A DNA stretch of 64,000 bases, taken from assembly GCA_032358255.1 (NCBI GenBank), contig JAULBX010026940.1, positions 62,001 through 126,000 on the forward strand. The letters run 5' to 3'. Numbering within the stretch: the first letter of the stretch is position 1; the number at the start of each line of letters is the position of its first letter. The notes under the pieces are model-generated. The model was not told the origin of the DNA. It saw only the letters and a program-made list of their open reading frames with translations, and made no database searches. Both the position numbers and the translations under genes were made by a program. This document shows positions 52,351 to 62,293 of this stretch, piece by piece. Origin of the DNA: Heterotrichella gracilis (lineage: Eukaryota; Sar; Xanthophyceae; Tribonematales; Xanthonemataceae).

Positions 52351-53652
52351 TTAGTAAATAAAATACCCCTTCTCATTTTCAGGTTCATAAAAATAATCGC
52401 TTTTTGCTGTTTTGGTTTTGTGTTTAACACACTTACCGCGCAAGTTTTTTATACAGAGAATTTTAATAATGGCTGTACGGCAAACTGTTTAGCTTCTACC
52501 TGGAACGGATGGACCATTTTAAATAATGTAGGTGGGGTAAATGGTGGTTCTCCAAATAATTGGTTTGTAAGCTGTGCCGAAGAAGGTATCACTCCTCCTG
52601 GCTGCGGCAGCTCATGTATTGGCGATGCTTGTTTGCACGTAGGAGCTGACCCGGGTTCTGGCGGTGATGCTGGCGCAAGTTTTAACGAGACAGGGGCAGT
52701 AAACGCCACTTTTAAACTAGCAGTTTCTCCAATTATAAATACCACAGGCTATACATCAAATACACTTGCTTTCGATTTTATTGCTTTTGGGAGCGCAGCT
52801 TGTAGCGACGACAGGGCACAGCTATGGCTAAGTTCAAACGGCGGAGCAACCTGGCCGGTTGGCCTTCAATACTGCCTTACAAGCGTTTGTTGCGGAGCCT
52901 GTAACGGTTATAGCCAGGGCCAATGGACGGTGTACTCATTATTATTGCCCGCTGCCTTTGACAATAACCCAAATGTTAGAGTTGCTTTTCATTGGAGAAA
53001 TAATGGTAATGGCTCGGGAACAGATCCTTCTGCGGCTATAGATGATATTAGAATAACATCAGCGGTACCTTTACCGTTAAAATTAATTGATTTTACTTTA
53101 AACAAAGAAAGCAATAAAATAAAATTAGACTGGACAAGTACTTCAGAAATAAATTTTAGCCGGTATGATATCGAGCGGTCTACCGATGCCATGTTCTTTA
53201 AAACCATAGGCTCTGTGCCGTCAAAGGGTAATCTTATTTATGCAAAAACTGATTATAGCTTCTATGATTCAGAAAGCAATGAACAAACTTCTTATTACAG
53301 ACTTAAAATGTTTGACAGAGATGGAAAGTTCACTTATTCAAAGATCATTTCCAGTGAGCCTTCTTCATCGTCTGGACAAAATCTGTCTATGATCTCCAAA
53401 GTTGTATCAAACGGTGTGTTAACGGCAACACTAAAATCTACAAACGCAACGTTAATAAATGCAGAGGTTTTTGATGTGAGAGGAAAACAATTAACCATCT
53501 TAAAAAATAAGACCCTTGTTGAAGGACAAAATATGCTTACACTTAACGTTTATGCCCTCCCTCCTGCTGTTTATATTCTTAAAATAACCGAACTAAAGAA
53601 TAACAAAACAGACGCACCGGCCATAGTAGAAAAATTTGTTATCCAAAAATAA
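52348..53652 (+). CDS. Secreted Cys-rich jellyroll-type protein with sorting-domain-like C-terminus
   Basis: About 434 aa. Signal peptide in the first 32 residues (ending TLTAQ). Residues of about 33-235 form a Cys- and Gly-rich MAM-like beta domain (many Cys, then AAIDDIRITSAVPLPLKLIDF). Residues of about 245-330 are Fn3-like (KIKLDWTSTSEINFSRYDIE). The end (KVVSNGVLTATLKS to EKFVIQK) resembles a type IX sorting domain. The start codon is uncertain: TTG 52348 sits in a promoter-like element and no ATG is near. Confidence 0.75.
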   Translation: MLVNKIPLLIFRFIKIIAFCCFGFVFNTLTAQVFYTENFNNGCTANCLASTWNGWTILNNVGGVNGGSPNNWFVSCAEEGITPPGCGSSCIGDACLHVGADPGSGGDAGASFNETGAVNATFKLAVSPIINTTGYTSNTLAFDFIAFGSAACSDDRAQLWLSSNGGATWPVGLQYCLTSVCCGACNGYSQGQWTVYSLLLPAAFDNNPNVRVAFHWRNNGNGSGTDPSAAIDDIRITSAVPLPLKLIDFTLNKESNKIKLDWTSTSEINFSRYDIERSTDAMFFKTIGSVPSKGNLIYAKTDYSFYDSESNEQTSYYRLKMFDRDGKFTYSKIISSEPSSSSGQNLSMISKVVSNGVLTATLKSTNATLINAEVFDVRGKQLTILKNKTLVEGQNMLTLNVYALPPAVYILKITELKNNKTDAPAIVEKFVIQK

Positions 53653-53677
53653 TTTTTTGAGTAGCTAGCTTTAAGAA

Positions 53678-54574
53678 CTACCAATTATACCTTATTCCTA
53701 ATGAAGCATTTGCAATGAAGTTTGTTTGAGTGCCTGAAAATTTATTTGTTGCGATAAAAAATCCAGGGGCCAAAGCCGCGTTCAAATTTAAGTGATTGAA
53801 GAATTTTACCTTCTTTGCAATACGAATATTCATGCTTAATGGTAAGGTAAGGTAACCTTCAAATCCAATTCCCTTAAGCTGTGTATCAGAATGTTTTGAA
53901 TCAAGGATCTCGTTGGTACCGCCTGCTTGAGCGCTCACATGAGTAGTTGTTTGAGGATTGTAAATACCTGTATTTTTACTAAACAGGTAATAGGCACTAA
54001 ACGTATTGTTGAATGTTACACCCGGTGCAACTTCTACTCCTGCAGAAAACCAGAAACGGTTAGTTTTATTAGTTGTAATATTTATTCCTACAGGAATAAA
54101 AAGTCTCTTTGCCATCACTTCGTAATGATATGACGTATTATAAACATCAAACTCCATCACTGAGTCATTATTTGCCGGATTGATATAGGTAGCTACTACT
54201 TTTGCTTCTGATTTAAAGTACGAAGCGCTTGCTAATACATCACTGCCATAACGCAGACCTATGAATACTTCAGGGTTGTGTTTTTTTGCTTTCTGGCATT
54301 CGAAAAATACCCTCGCAGAAGGCATAGCCTCAAAATCTATGCTGTAACCTGTATAATTAGAAAAAGAGGAAAGATCTTTATCCAGGAGTTCATTATTCTT
54401 TACATAGCTTTGAAAGTCTGTCTGGTTTTTAGTGGCTCCTTCACGCATGCTTATTCCATGCATTTCAACAATTACACCTGATAACCGGAATTTTTTCAAA
54501 CTATCGGTCTTAGTTTGTGCGTTCGAACTAAGCACACATGCAAGTATCAGAACCGTGAATTGTAGCTTTTTCAT
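53678..54574 (-). CDS. Outer-membrane beta-barrel protein
   Basis: 298 aa, signal peptide 1-19 (ending SSNAQ). Strands such as YSIDFEAMPSARVFFECQK, RFWFSAGVEVAPGVTF and ANASLGIRYNW at the C-terminus, ending in an aromatic residue, indicate an outer-membrane barrel. No subfamily recognised. Convergent with the secreted protein gene, 25 bases apart. Confidence 0.7.
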   Translation of the reverse strand: MKKLQFTVLILACVLSSNAQTKTDSLKKFRLSGVIVEMHGISMREGATKNQTDFQSYVKNNELLDKDLSSFSNYTGYSIDFEAMPSARVFFECQKAKKHNPEVFIGLRYGSDVLASASYFKSEAKVVATYINPANNDSVMEFDVYNTSYHYEVMAKRLFIPVGINITTNKTNRFWFSAGVEVAPGVTFNNTFSAYYLFSKNTGIYNPQTTTHVSAQAGGTNEILDSKHSDTQLKGIGFEGYLTLPLSMNIRIAKKVKFFNHLNLNAALAPGFFIATNKFSGTQTNFIANASLGIRYNW

Positions 54575-54622
54575 ACACTAACAACGCCGGTATAATAAAA
54601 ATATTGTATTGAAAAAAAGCAG

Positions 54623-57451
54623 TTAATGTGCCAGTAACCAATTCTCGCCAACGCCCATTCCAACCTCAACGGGGACGTTTAGTGGCAAAGCTTCACGCAT
54701 GTGTTTTTCGATAATTGGTTTTACGGTTTCGAGTTCGGGCTTGTAAACATCAAACACTAATTCATCATGTACCTGCAACAACATCTTAGTTTTAAAATTT
54801 TGTTTTTGCAGATCGTTGTAAATATTTATCATGGCCACTTTTATCATATCGGCAGCGCTTCCTTGGATTGGTGCGTTAATTGCATTTCGTTCTGCAAAAC
54901 TGCGAACCGTTGCATTATTAGATGTGATATCTCGCAACCAGCGTTTACGACCCAATAATGTTTTTACATAGCCATTCTCGCGCGCAAAGTTGATGGTGTC
55001 GCTCATGTACTTATCTATTGCGGAAAATTCTTTTTTATAATTATCAATAATTTCTTTTGCTTCGCCTCTGCTAATACCCAAATTTTCTGCGAGACCAAAA
55101 GCTCCTTGCCCGTAAATAATACCAAAGTTGACGCTCTTAGCTTTGTAACGCATTTCTTTGGTCACATCACTTTCTGCAACATTAAATACTTTTGCCGCTG
55201 TAGCGGTATGAATATCTTTTCCTAATTGAAAGGCCTCACACATATTTTTATCGCCACTAATGCTTGCAACAATTCTTAATTCTATTTGCGAATAATCGGC
55301 GCTTAATAAAATATAGTCTTTATCGCGGGGAATAAATGCTTTACGAATTTGTCTGCCGCGCTCTGTTCTAATAGGAATATTTTGCAGATTAGGATTATCG
55401 CTACTTAAACGTCCCGTAACTGCTACAACCTGATTAAAGGAAGTGTGTATGCGGTTTGTTTTTTTATTTACCAGTTCGGGTAAAGTATCTACATAAGTCG
55501 ATTTTAATTTTACCAACTCACGATAATCCAAAATTTTTGAAACAATTGGATGTGTGCCTTCCAGCTTACTTAAAACTTCTTCGCCCGTAGCGTACTGACC
55601 TGTTTTTGTTTTCTTGGCCTTGTCTACAATTTTTAAATATTCAAATAAGATCTCGCCAACTTGCTTTGGTGACGACACGTTGAATTTAGTTCCCGCCAAT
55701 TCCTGTATCTCTTTTTCAACCTGACCAATATCTGTTTGTAGTTGTGCGGAGAATTCTCTTAGCACAGGCACGTCTAGATTAATTCCCTCACGTTCGATAT
55801 TAGCCAATACTTTTATCAACGGCACCTCAACCTCATTAAATAATTTTTCTACTTCATTCTCTTTAAGAAGAGGGGCAAAATGTTTTTGTAATTGTATAGT
55901 TACGTCAGCATCTTCCGCAGCATAATCTTTAATAAGATTTATATCAACATCGCGCATGCTGATTTGTTCTTTGCCTTTCTTACCAATTAACTCTGTAATA
56001 CTTACCGGTGAATAATTTAAATAGGTTTGCGCTAAAATATCCATACCATGCCGCATATCGGGCATAATTAAAAAATGCGCTACCATGGTATCAAATAATT
56101 GATTTTTTATTTCAATATCATAGTTCAACATGATCTGGTAATCATATTTAATATTCTGTCCAATTAATACTTTAGACGCGTTTTCAAAAATTTTTCGGAA
56201 AGGTTGTAATTGTTTAAGCGCCTCCTCTTTATTTTCTGCTATTGGAACATACCAGGCGTGATGTGACTTTACAGAAAAAGATAGACCAACCAACTCTGCA
56301 TTAATAGTATCTAATCCGGTTGTTTCGCTATCAAAGCAAAATTCGTGCTCTTTTTCTAAAACAGCAACAAGCGCATTTATTTTTTCCATAGAGTCAACTA
56401 ATTCGTAGTTATGCTCTACATCGTTAATGGTTTTAAAATTAGCAACGGGCTCTTCTGTCGAAATAGTTTCATTTTGGGCAGAGAAAAGATCGTCACCACT
56501 AAACAGGTCTTGTTTTTTTTCTGCCTTCGGTTTCTCTACTGGCAATTTTTCTGTGCCACCAATATCTTCTCCTAATACTTTTTTTGCAATTGCTCTAAAC
56601 TCAAGTTCTTTAAATAACTCAGATAATATTTCTTTATTAACCGGTTTAACGGTTAGTTTTTCTTCTTCTAGCTCAACAGGGCAGTCTAAAATAATTGTTG
56701 CCAGGCGTTTTGATTGAATGGCCATGTCGCGGTTATTCTCCACCTTTTCTTTTAGCTTACCTTTCAGTTTATCCGTATTTTCTAATAGGTTTTCTATACT
56801 TCCAAAGTCTTTTATAAGTTGTATGGCTGTTTTTTCACCCACGCCCGGAATACCGGGAATGTTATCTACCTTATCACCCATCAAGCCTAAAATATCTATT
56901 AGTTGCAAAACATTTTGTATTTCCCATTTCTTGCAGATCTCTTCAGGACCTAAAATAGAAGGGCCGTTTCCAAAACTGGCGGGTTTATAAATAAATGTAT
57001 TTGCGTCAACCAGCTGACCGTAGTCTTTATCAGGCGTCATCATATACGTGGTGAACCCGGCTTTTTCTGCTTTAATAGCTAACGTGCCAATCAGATCATC
57101 TGCTTCAAATCCACTAATGCCCATGGTTTGAATATTAAAACCATTGAGAAGGTCCATAATTAAGGGTATAGACTTTTGAAGGTCTTCCGGCATCTCTTCA
57201 CGATTGGCTTTGTAGGTTTCAAATTCAACATGGCGTTGCGTTGGTCCTTCCATATCAAACACTACTGCAATGTGTGTTGGTTTTTCTTTATTTAAAATTT
57301 CAAGTAAGGTATTTGTAAATCCAAAAATAGCAGATGTATTAAAGCCTTTTGAATTAATACGTGGACTGTTGCTGAACGCAAAAAACGCACGATAGATCAA
57401 CGCGTAGGCGTCCAATAAAAATAATTTCTTTTCAGTATCTTTTGTGATCAT
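54623..57451 (-). CDS. polA: DNA polymerase I
   Basis: 942 aa. 5' nuclease domain about 1-290 (FDMEGPTQRHVEFETYKANR, GDKVDNIPGIPGVGEKTA). 3'-5' exonuclease domain about 345-530 with DSETTGLD intact, so proofreading should be active. Polymerase domain about 545-942 with LLSADYSQIELR, YKAKSVNFGIIYGQGAFGL and VHDELVFDV. Complete, including the residues that some relatives have lost. Confidence 0.98.
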   Translation of the reverse strand: MITKDTEKKLFLLDAYALIYRAFFAFSNSPRINSKGFNTSAIFGFTNTLLEILNKEKPTHIAVVFDMEGPTQRHVEFETYKANREEMPEDLQKSIPLIMDLLNGFNIQTMGISGFEADDLIGTLAIKAEKAGFTTYMMTPDKDYGQLVDANTFIYKPASFGNGPSILGPEEICKKWEIQNVLQLIDILGLMGDKVDNIPGIPGVGEKTAIQLIKDFGSIENLLENTDKLKGKLKEKVENNRDMAIQSKRLATIILDCPVELEEEKLTVKPVNKEILSELFKELEFRAIAKKVLGEDIGGTEKLPVEKPKAEKKQDLFSGDDLFSAQNETISTEEPVANFKTINDVEHNYELVDSMEKINALVAVLEKEHEFCFDSETTGLDTINAELVGLSFSVKSHHAWYVPIAENKEEALKQLQPFRKIFENASKVLIGQNIKYDYQIMLNYDIEIKNQLFDTMVAHFLIMPDMRHGMDILAQTYLNYSPVSITELIGKKGKEQISMRDVDINLIKDYAAEDADVTIQLQKHFAPLLKENEVEKLFNEVEVPLIKVLANIEREGINLDVPVLREFSAQLQTDIGQVEKEIQELAGTKFNVSSPKQVGEILFEYLKIVDKAKKTKTGQYATGEEVLSKLEGTHPIVSKILDYRELVKLKSTYVDTLPELVNKKTNRIHTSFNQVVAVTGRLSSDNPNLQNIPIRTERGRQIRKAFIPRDKDYILLSADYSQIELRIVASISGDKNMCEAFQLGKDIHTATAAKVFNVAESDVTKEMRYKAKSVNFGIIYGQGAFGLAENLGISRGEAKEIIDNYKKEFSAIDKYMSDTINFARENGYVKTLLGRKRWLRDITSNNATVRSFAERNAINAPIQGSAADMIKVAMINIYNDLQKQNFKTKMLLQVHDELVFDVYKPELETVKPIIEKHMREALPLNVPVEVGMGVGENWLLAH

Positions 57452-57487
57452 GTTTTAGTTTTTTTGATGGAAATAGATCAGAACAAT

Positions 57488-58030
57488 TTATTTCCGGTTA
57501 TTGTAGCTGCTAATTACCTCAACAGCTTTTTCTTCATTTAATTTTTTTTCGTCTTCGTAATCATTTGCAAATCCCGAAGCGCCACTCATCATATCCTGCA
57601 ATTGTTTTTTAAATTTTCCTTCCTTTACTGAAGTCATTTTTTTATCGTCCTTGCGCATAATAAAATATTCGCCGTCAAAACTTACAGCGTTCATATTGGT
57701 TACTTCAAACATCATTTTGTAAAGAGAAATTTCTCCACGAACAAGTGCTTTGTAAAATTTTGGTTCACCTTCATAATCCATAGTGATATAGTGTTGCTTT
57801 TCGAAACCATAGGCCTTTACTTTATTTGGTTTGTAGTTTTTTTGCGTGCCACTGTCGTCTTTAAAAAAGACCTTATCGTAATTGCTCTGCTCTTTTTTTG
57901 GATTTATTTTTACTTCGCCTTTTACCGTATCACCTTTTTCGTTAACAATATATCCTTTTACAAATGCTATTTGTGCATTTGAACAAAGTGTTACAAGGCT
58001 TATCAGTAAAGCGGTGAGCGTAGTCTTCAT
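57488..58030 (-). CDS. Exported protein, unknown
   Basis: 180 aa with signal peptide (1-19, ending CSNAQ). Opens with GYIVNEKGDTVKGEVKINPK, a strand pattern common in Bacteroidota exported proteins, then a charged helical C-terminal third (EGKFKKQLQDMM, DYEDEKKLNEEKAVEVIS). Function unknown. It follows cysS and the cyclotransferase on the same strand but with an 80-base gap. Confidence 0.65.
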   Translation of the reverse strand: MKTTLTALLISLVTLCSNAQIAFVKGYIVNEKGDTVKGEVKINPKKEQSNYDKVFFKDDSGTQKNYKPNKVKAYGFEKQHYITMDYEGEPKFYKALVRGEISLYKMMFEVTNMNAVSFDGEYFIMRKDDKKMTSVKEGKFKKQLQDMMSGASGFANDYEDEKKLNEEKAVEVISSYNNRK

Positions 58031-58109
58031 AAACAGGTTTTTAAACGGGCTTATAAAGAAACCGAAATTTTAGCTCTTAAAGAAGCTTTGTTAGAACTGT
58101 GTGAATAAA

Positions 58110-58952
58110 TTAATGTGGGAAATTAACCTGGTAAATAGTTGGCCAGAGTTTTCCTGTAACGTAGATCTTATCGGCAATTGAATCGAAGGCAATGCCATTC
58201 ATTTCTAAGGTATTAGGATGGAGGTTGCGCATTTGATAACTAATAGGCGTGAAGTTAATTTTAGCAAGTACTTTGCCGGTAGCAGGGTCGATCTTAACAA
58301 CGTAGCCAGTCATCCAGATATTAGCATAAATAAATCCATTAATGTACTCCAACTCATTAAGCGCATCGGTAGCATAACCATTTTCGCTTACGGGTAAAAC
58401 TTTAAGTACTTTCATTTCTTTTGGATCGAAATAAGTTAAGTTGTTAGTTCCATCGCTCATAATGATATTTGTACCATCGGTTGTTAAACCCCAACCTTCT
58501 TTGTTGCTGTAATTGAACTGTCCAATTTTTTTGAACGTTTTTGCATCGTAAATAAAACCGGTTTGATTTTGGTAAGTAACTTGATATAATTTATTTTTTA
58601 AAATAACAATGCCCTCGCCAAAAGGAAACGCTTTTTTATCCAACTCTCCTTTAACATCCAACTTTCCTGTTTTCCAATCTACAATACCAAAAACAGACTT
58701 TAATTGTGGCATGTGATCGGGCGAACCTGTACTTTCAAATAACTTATTATCATGAATTAAAAGCCCTTCTGTAAAAGCTGTTGTATCGTGCGGTAATGTG
58801 GCAACTATAGTATGTTCTAAAACCGGAATTACTGGTTTTTCTTCTACAACTGTTTTTATTTCTGGATCTTTTTTTACTTCCGGTTCGCAAGAACTAAAAG
58901 AAACAATTGAAAGGGCAATTGCTAAAGAAGAAATTATTTTTTTGTTCATCAT
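58110..58952 (-). CDS. Glutaminyl-peptide cyclotransferase, lipoprotein
   Basis: 280 aa. I use ATG 58952, 2 bases after the cysS stop; an upstream in-frame ATG (58967) would overlap cysS. Lipobox SSC follows MMNKKIISSLAIALSIVSF. The mature part is a five-bladed beta-propeller of the plant-type glutamine cyclotransferase family: FTEGLLIHDNKLFESTGS, LTYFDPKEMKVLKVLPV, NELEYINGFIYANIWMT. It converts N-terminal Gln to pyroglutamate on exported proteins, which fits T9SS cargo starting with Gln. Confidence 0.88.
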   Translation of the reverse strand: MMNKKIISSLAIALSIVSFSSCEPEVKKDPEIKTVVEEKPVIPVLEHTIVATLPHDTTAFTEGLLIHDNKLFESTGSPDHMPQLKSVFGIVDWKTGKLDVKGELDKKAFPFGEGIVILKNKLYQVTYQNQTGFIYDAKTFKKIGQFNYSNKEGWGLTTDGTNIIMSDGTNNLTYFDPKEMKVLKVLPVSENGYATDALNELEYINGFIYANIWMTGYVVKIDPATGKVLAKINFTPISYQMRNLHPNTLEMNGIAFDSIADKIYVTGKLWPTIYQVNFPH

Positions 58953-58954
58953 TT

Positions 58955-60418
58955 TTATATTTTCCATGAAGAACCTTCTTTTGTATCTTTTATCTGTACA
59001 CCTGCATCGGTCAATTTGTTGCGGATCTCATCACTCAAAGGAAAATTCTTTTCTACTTTTGCTTTATTGCGAATGTCTAATACCATGTGAATTACTTTGT
59101 CCAACACTGCTGTTGTTTTAGAATTCTCTTCTTCTTTCTTTAAACCCATAACATCAAACACAAAATGTTGGTAGATATCTTTCAAAATATCTATATCTTT
59201 TTGCGTCAATGTTAATTTATTATCGTTGGCAGAATTTACAATACGTGCAGCTTCAAATAAATGTGCAATTAAAATGGGTGTATTAAAATCATCGTTCATG
59301 GCATCGTAACATTTTTGTTGCAATGCTTTTATATCTTCAGATGAAGTTGTTCCTGCCTTTAATGTTTGCAAAGTGTTGTGACTTTCCATTAAACGCTCAA
59401 AGCCTTTTTCGCTGGCTTGTAATGCTTCGTTAGAAAAATCGAGCGTGCTATGGTAATGTGTTTGCATCATAAAAAAGCGCACCGCCATTGGGCTATAGCC
59501 TTTTTCTAATAATGGATGGTTGCCGGTAAATAATTCGCCTGGTAAAAAACCGTTACCTGCAGATTTAGACATGCGTACACCATTTACTGTTAGCATGTTT
59601 GTGTGCATCCAATAATTTACGGGCGCTTTATGATTGCACGCCTGTGATTGTGCAATTTCATTTGTGTGATGGGTTGCTTGTAGGTCCATACCGCCGCCGT
59701 GTATATCAAAGACATCTCCTAAATATTTACTGCTCATGGCAGAGCATTCTATATGCCAACCCGGGAAGCCCCAGCCCCATGGCGATGGCCAACGCATTAA
59801 TGTTTCGGGTTTTGCATTTATCCATAAAGCAAAATCCAAGCGGCCGCGTTTTTCATCTTGTCCGCTAAGTTCTCGTGTACCTTCTAAAAGTTCTTCTAAT
59901 TTTCTATTCGTTAACTGACCGTAAGAAAAATCTTTATTGTATTTTTCTACATCAAAATAAACAGTTCCGTCAACAACATATGCAAAACCTTTTGCAATAA
60001 TTTCTTTGATCATTTCTATTTGCTCGCAGATGTGTCCGGTTGCTGTAGGTTCAATGCTTGGCGGCAAATTATTAAAGGCCTGCATTACATCATGAAAACC
60101 AACGGTGTATTTTTGGACGATCTCCATTGGCTCTACCTGTTCCAGCTTTGCTTTTTTCGCGAATTTATCATCGCCCTCGTCACGGTCGCCTTCCAAATGC
60201 CCCGCATCGGTTATATTACGCACATAGCGCACTTTGTAACCAATGTGCACCAGATAACGGTAGATCATATCAAAAGAAATAAAAGTGCGGCAATTGCCTA
60301 AATGCACATCGCTGTAAACCGTTGGGCCGCAAACGTATAAACCAACCAATGGTGGTTTAATTGGTTTAAATTCTTCTTTTTTACGAGTAAGGGTGTTGTA
60401 TAAAAACAGGGCTTGCAT
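58955..60418 (-). CDS. cysS: Cysteine-tRNA ligase
   Basis: 487 aa class I synthetase. [20 protein letters not shown] carries the zinc Cys and HIGH-type motif, [10 protein letters not shown] the second Cys ligand, and [10 protein letters not shown] the KMSKS loop. Full length. The cyclotransferase gene follows after 2 bases. Confidence 0.97.
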   Translation of the reverse strand: MQALFLYNTLTRKKEEFKPIKPPLVGLYVCGPTVYSDVHLGNCRTFISFDMIYRYLVHIGYKVRYVRNITDAGHLEGDRDEGDDKFAKKAKLEQVEPMEIVQKYTVGFHDVMQAFNNLPPSIEPTATGHICEQIEMIKEIIAKGFAYVVDGTVYFDVEKYNKDFSYGQLTNRKLEELLEGTRELSGQDEKRGRLDFALWINAKPETLMRWPSPWGWGFPGWHIECSAMSSKYLGDVFDIHGGGMDLQATHHTNEIAQSQACNHKAPVNYWMHTNMLTVNGVRMSKSAGNGFLPGELFTGNHPLLEKGYSPMAVRFFMMQTHYHSTLDFSNEALQASEKGFERLMESHNTLQTLKAGTTSSEDIKALQQKCYDAMNDDFNTPILIAHLFEAARIVNSANDNKLTLTQKDIDILKDIYQHFVFDVMGLKKEEENSKTTAVLDKVIHMVLDIRNKAKVEKNFPLSDEIRNKLTDAGVQIKDTKEGSSWKI

Positions 60419-60438
60419 AGGTGACTAAATTACGGAAT

Positions 60439-60468
60439 AAAAAAAGGCGGAAAAAATATTTCCGCCTT
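60439..60468 (-). terminator. Terminator of the MORN-type gene
   Basis: The stem AAGGCGGAAA / TTTCCGCCTT (60444-60453 and 60459-60468) has a 5-base loop and is followed by a T run on the minus strand. Confidence 0.8.
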
Positions 60469-60492
60469 AAAATATATTAAATAAATAATTTG

Positions 60493-61374
60493 TTAGTTTT
60501 CTATTGGTGCATCGCCAACGTAGATACCGCCTTTATAAACAGCAATTTGTGTTAAGATGCCATTATCATTATAGATGTAGGCTTTTCCTTCCATAAAACG
60601 GTTGTCTTTAAACACGCCGTCTTTTGTAATTTGTTTACTTTTGTTATACAGTGTTTGTTTGCCGTTAAGCACCATTGGGCCTGTAGTTGCAGGTTTTTCG
60701 TCCTTAATGGTAATTTTTGGCGCGTTGTCTGGCACGTCTACTTTCTTAACTATTTTTTCTTTCGAGTCGTAAGTTTTAATTGAAGCAACATCTACATTAC
60801 CGTTATCGTATTTTTTTTCTGCTTTTAATTCTCCGTTCTCGTAAAACTCTTTAACGGTGCCGGCTTCTTTTCCATTCACAAAATTACCTTGTATGGCAAC
60901 TTCACCATTTGGATGTACGTATGTTTGAACGCCTTCGCGTTTTCCTGAAGCATTAAATTTAAATTCGTGTTGTACTTGTCCGTTCTCGTAATATTGCTTG
61001 TAGCCTCCAACCCAACGGTTGTTCTTCCATTGTCCTTCTTCTTCTACCTTACCATTTTCGTGAAAAATAACAGCGTAACCGTCCGGGCGACCGTTTACAA
61101 ATGTTACTTTGTTTTTGGTATTACCGTTACAAAAATATTCCATCCAGATACCGGTTTTACGATTTTCGTTGTAAGCCCCTTCTTCTGCTTTTTGACTAGG
61201 TGCAAAACAAGTGTTGGGTTTGTGTTTTCCGAATAAAACCCATTTACCTTGTTTCTTTCCAAATTCGTCAATAAAGTTAATAGTATCTTTAGTATTAGGG
61301 ATCACTTCATAAGATTGCGCAAACTGGGTATTTATATACCCAAGACTTAATGCGAAAAATAATGTGAATCTCAT
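60493..61374 (-). CDS. Exported MORN-variant repeat protein
   Basis: 293 aa with signal peptide (1-19, ending TQFAQ). Repeats of the MORN_2 type: FHENGKVEEEGQWKNNRWVG, YYENGQVQHEFKFNASGKRE, YENGELKAEKKYDNG. Proteins like this are often labelled YwqK-family antitoxin by pipelines, but no toxin gene is adjacent. A role as structural or binding repeat protein is more likely. Single gene. Confidence 0.8.
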   Translation of the reverse strand: MRFTLFFALSLGYINTQFAQSYEVIPNTKDTINFIDEFGKKQGKWVLFGKHKPNTCFAPSQKAEEGAYNENRKTGIWMEYFCNGNTKNKVTFVNGRPDGYAVIFHENGKVEEEGQWKNNRWVGGYKQYYENGQVQHEFKFNASGKREGVQTYVHPNGEVAIQGNFVNGKEAGTVKEFYENGELKAEKKYDNGNVDVASIKTYDSKEKIVKKVDVPDNAPKITIKDEKPATTGPMVLNGKQTLYNKSKQITKDGVFKDNRFMEGKAYIYNDNGILTQIAVYKGGIYVGDAPIEN

Positions 61375-61665
61375 TCTATATAGTTTTTGTTATATTGAAG
61401 TTAAGTAATTCGCGTGTTTAATTAACTTACGCGTAACCTAGAGTTATTAACAATTGTATGAAAAATTGGCATAAATTAGACGAATTAAGCTAAATACCCG
61501 ATGAAATATTCGGCAAAATGCCTGATTTTTAATGGGTTTCGAAAAATACCTCCATTTTTTGACCTTAAAATACCAGACCAATTTAAAGCAGTGCCGCGGT
61601 TTTTTTTATTAAATAAAAAACCCTCTATGTTTAAACAAAGAGGGTTTTAAATATTATTGGTTTAA
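61375..61665. other. Intergenic region between the MORN-type gene and ompH
   Basis: No reading frame of note. It holds a 7-bp inverted repeat AAGTTAA / TTAACTT (61398-61404 and 61422-61428) in the leader region of the MORN-type gene, and the ompH terminator at 61611-61648. No recognisable RNA gene. Confidence 0.5.
61611..61648 (-). terminator. Terminator of the bamA-ompH-ompH operon
   Basis: A 10-bp stem AAAACCCTCT / AGAGGGTTTT (61617-61626 and 61639-61648) has a 12-base loop. TTTATT follows on the minus strand. Confidence 0.8.
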
Positions 61666-62262
61666 TTATTTTCCTTTTGGAGGAGTTTTGCCACCACCTT
61701 GTGGGGTTTTAACGCCACCCGTTTGCATTGTTGCACCCGGAATAACAGCAGCCGGCATAGAATCTAATTTCTTTTTAACTGCCATTAAAACATCGTCAGA
61801 TGGCTCGCTATATAAAACGCTTCCTGCGCTAGTGTCTAACACATATTTGTAACCGCCTTCTTTTGCAACTGCTTCAATTCCTTTTTTGGCTTTTTCCATA
61901 ATTGGAGCGGTTAATTCAGCTGTTTTACGTTGGTAATCTTGTTGCGCTTGTTGTTTAAAATCTTCGATACGACGTTGTAAGCCGTTAAGCTCGTCTTCTT
62001 TCGTTTTTTTAACCAGATCGCTCATGGTAGCTTGTTTATCCATGTAGTCTTTATACTTGGTCTCTAACTCTGTTTGCATGCTTATAGATTCAGCATCAAT
62101 TCCTTTTAAATAGTTTTGCGCTGTTTCTTTTGCGATTTTTGTTTCAGGCATTAAGCTGATCAAAGAATCCAAACTCAGGTGCGCTATTTTTTGTGCATTT
62201 GCAAAAGAAAATAATCCGGTTGCTGCAATAATTAAGGCTACTTTTTTAAATGTAGATTTCAT
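61666..62262 (-). CDS. OmpH/Skp family periplasmic chaperone, copy 2
   Basis: 198 aa. Signal peptide (1-23, ending FANAQ), then the Skp layout: IAHLSLDSLISLMPET, a long coiled-coil (about 45-125) and YKYVLDTSAGSVLYS at the end. It carries a Gly/Pro/Thr-rich tail (about 175-198). Holds unfolded outer-membrane proteins for BamA. Last gene of the bamA-ompH-ompH unit. Confidence 0.92.
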   Translation of the reverse strand: MKSTFKKVALIIAATGLFSFANAQKIAHLSLDSLISLMPETKIAKETAQNYLKGIDAESISMQTELETKYKDYMDKQATMSDLVKKTKEDELNGLQRRIEDFKQQAQQDYQRKTAELTAPIMEKAKKGIEAVAKEGGYKYVLDTSAGSVLYSEPSDDVLMAVKKKLDSMPAAVIPGATMQTGGVKTPQGGGKTPPKGK

Positions 62263-62293
62263 ACTTGTTTTTTGATTTATTTATTTTTTAAAA

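Noticed and set aside
60493-61374. YwqK-type antitoxin of a toxin-antitoxin pair
   Set aside because: Pipelines use this name for MORN_2 repeats, but no toxin-like gene is adjacent and the protein is exported.
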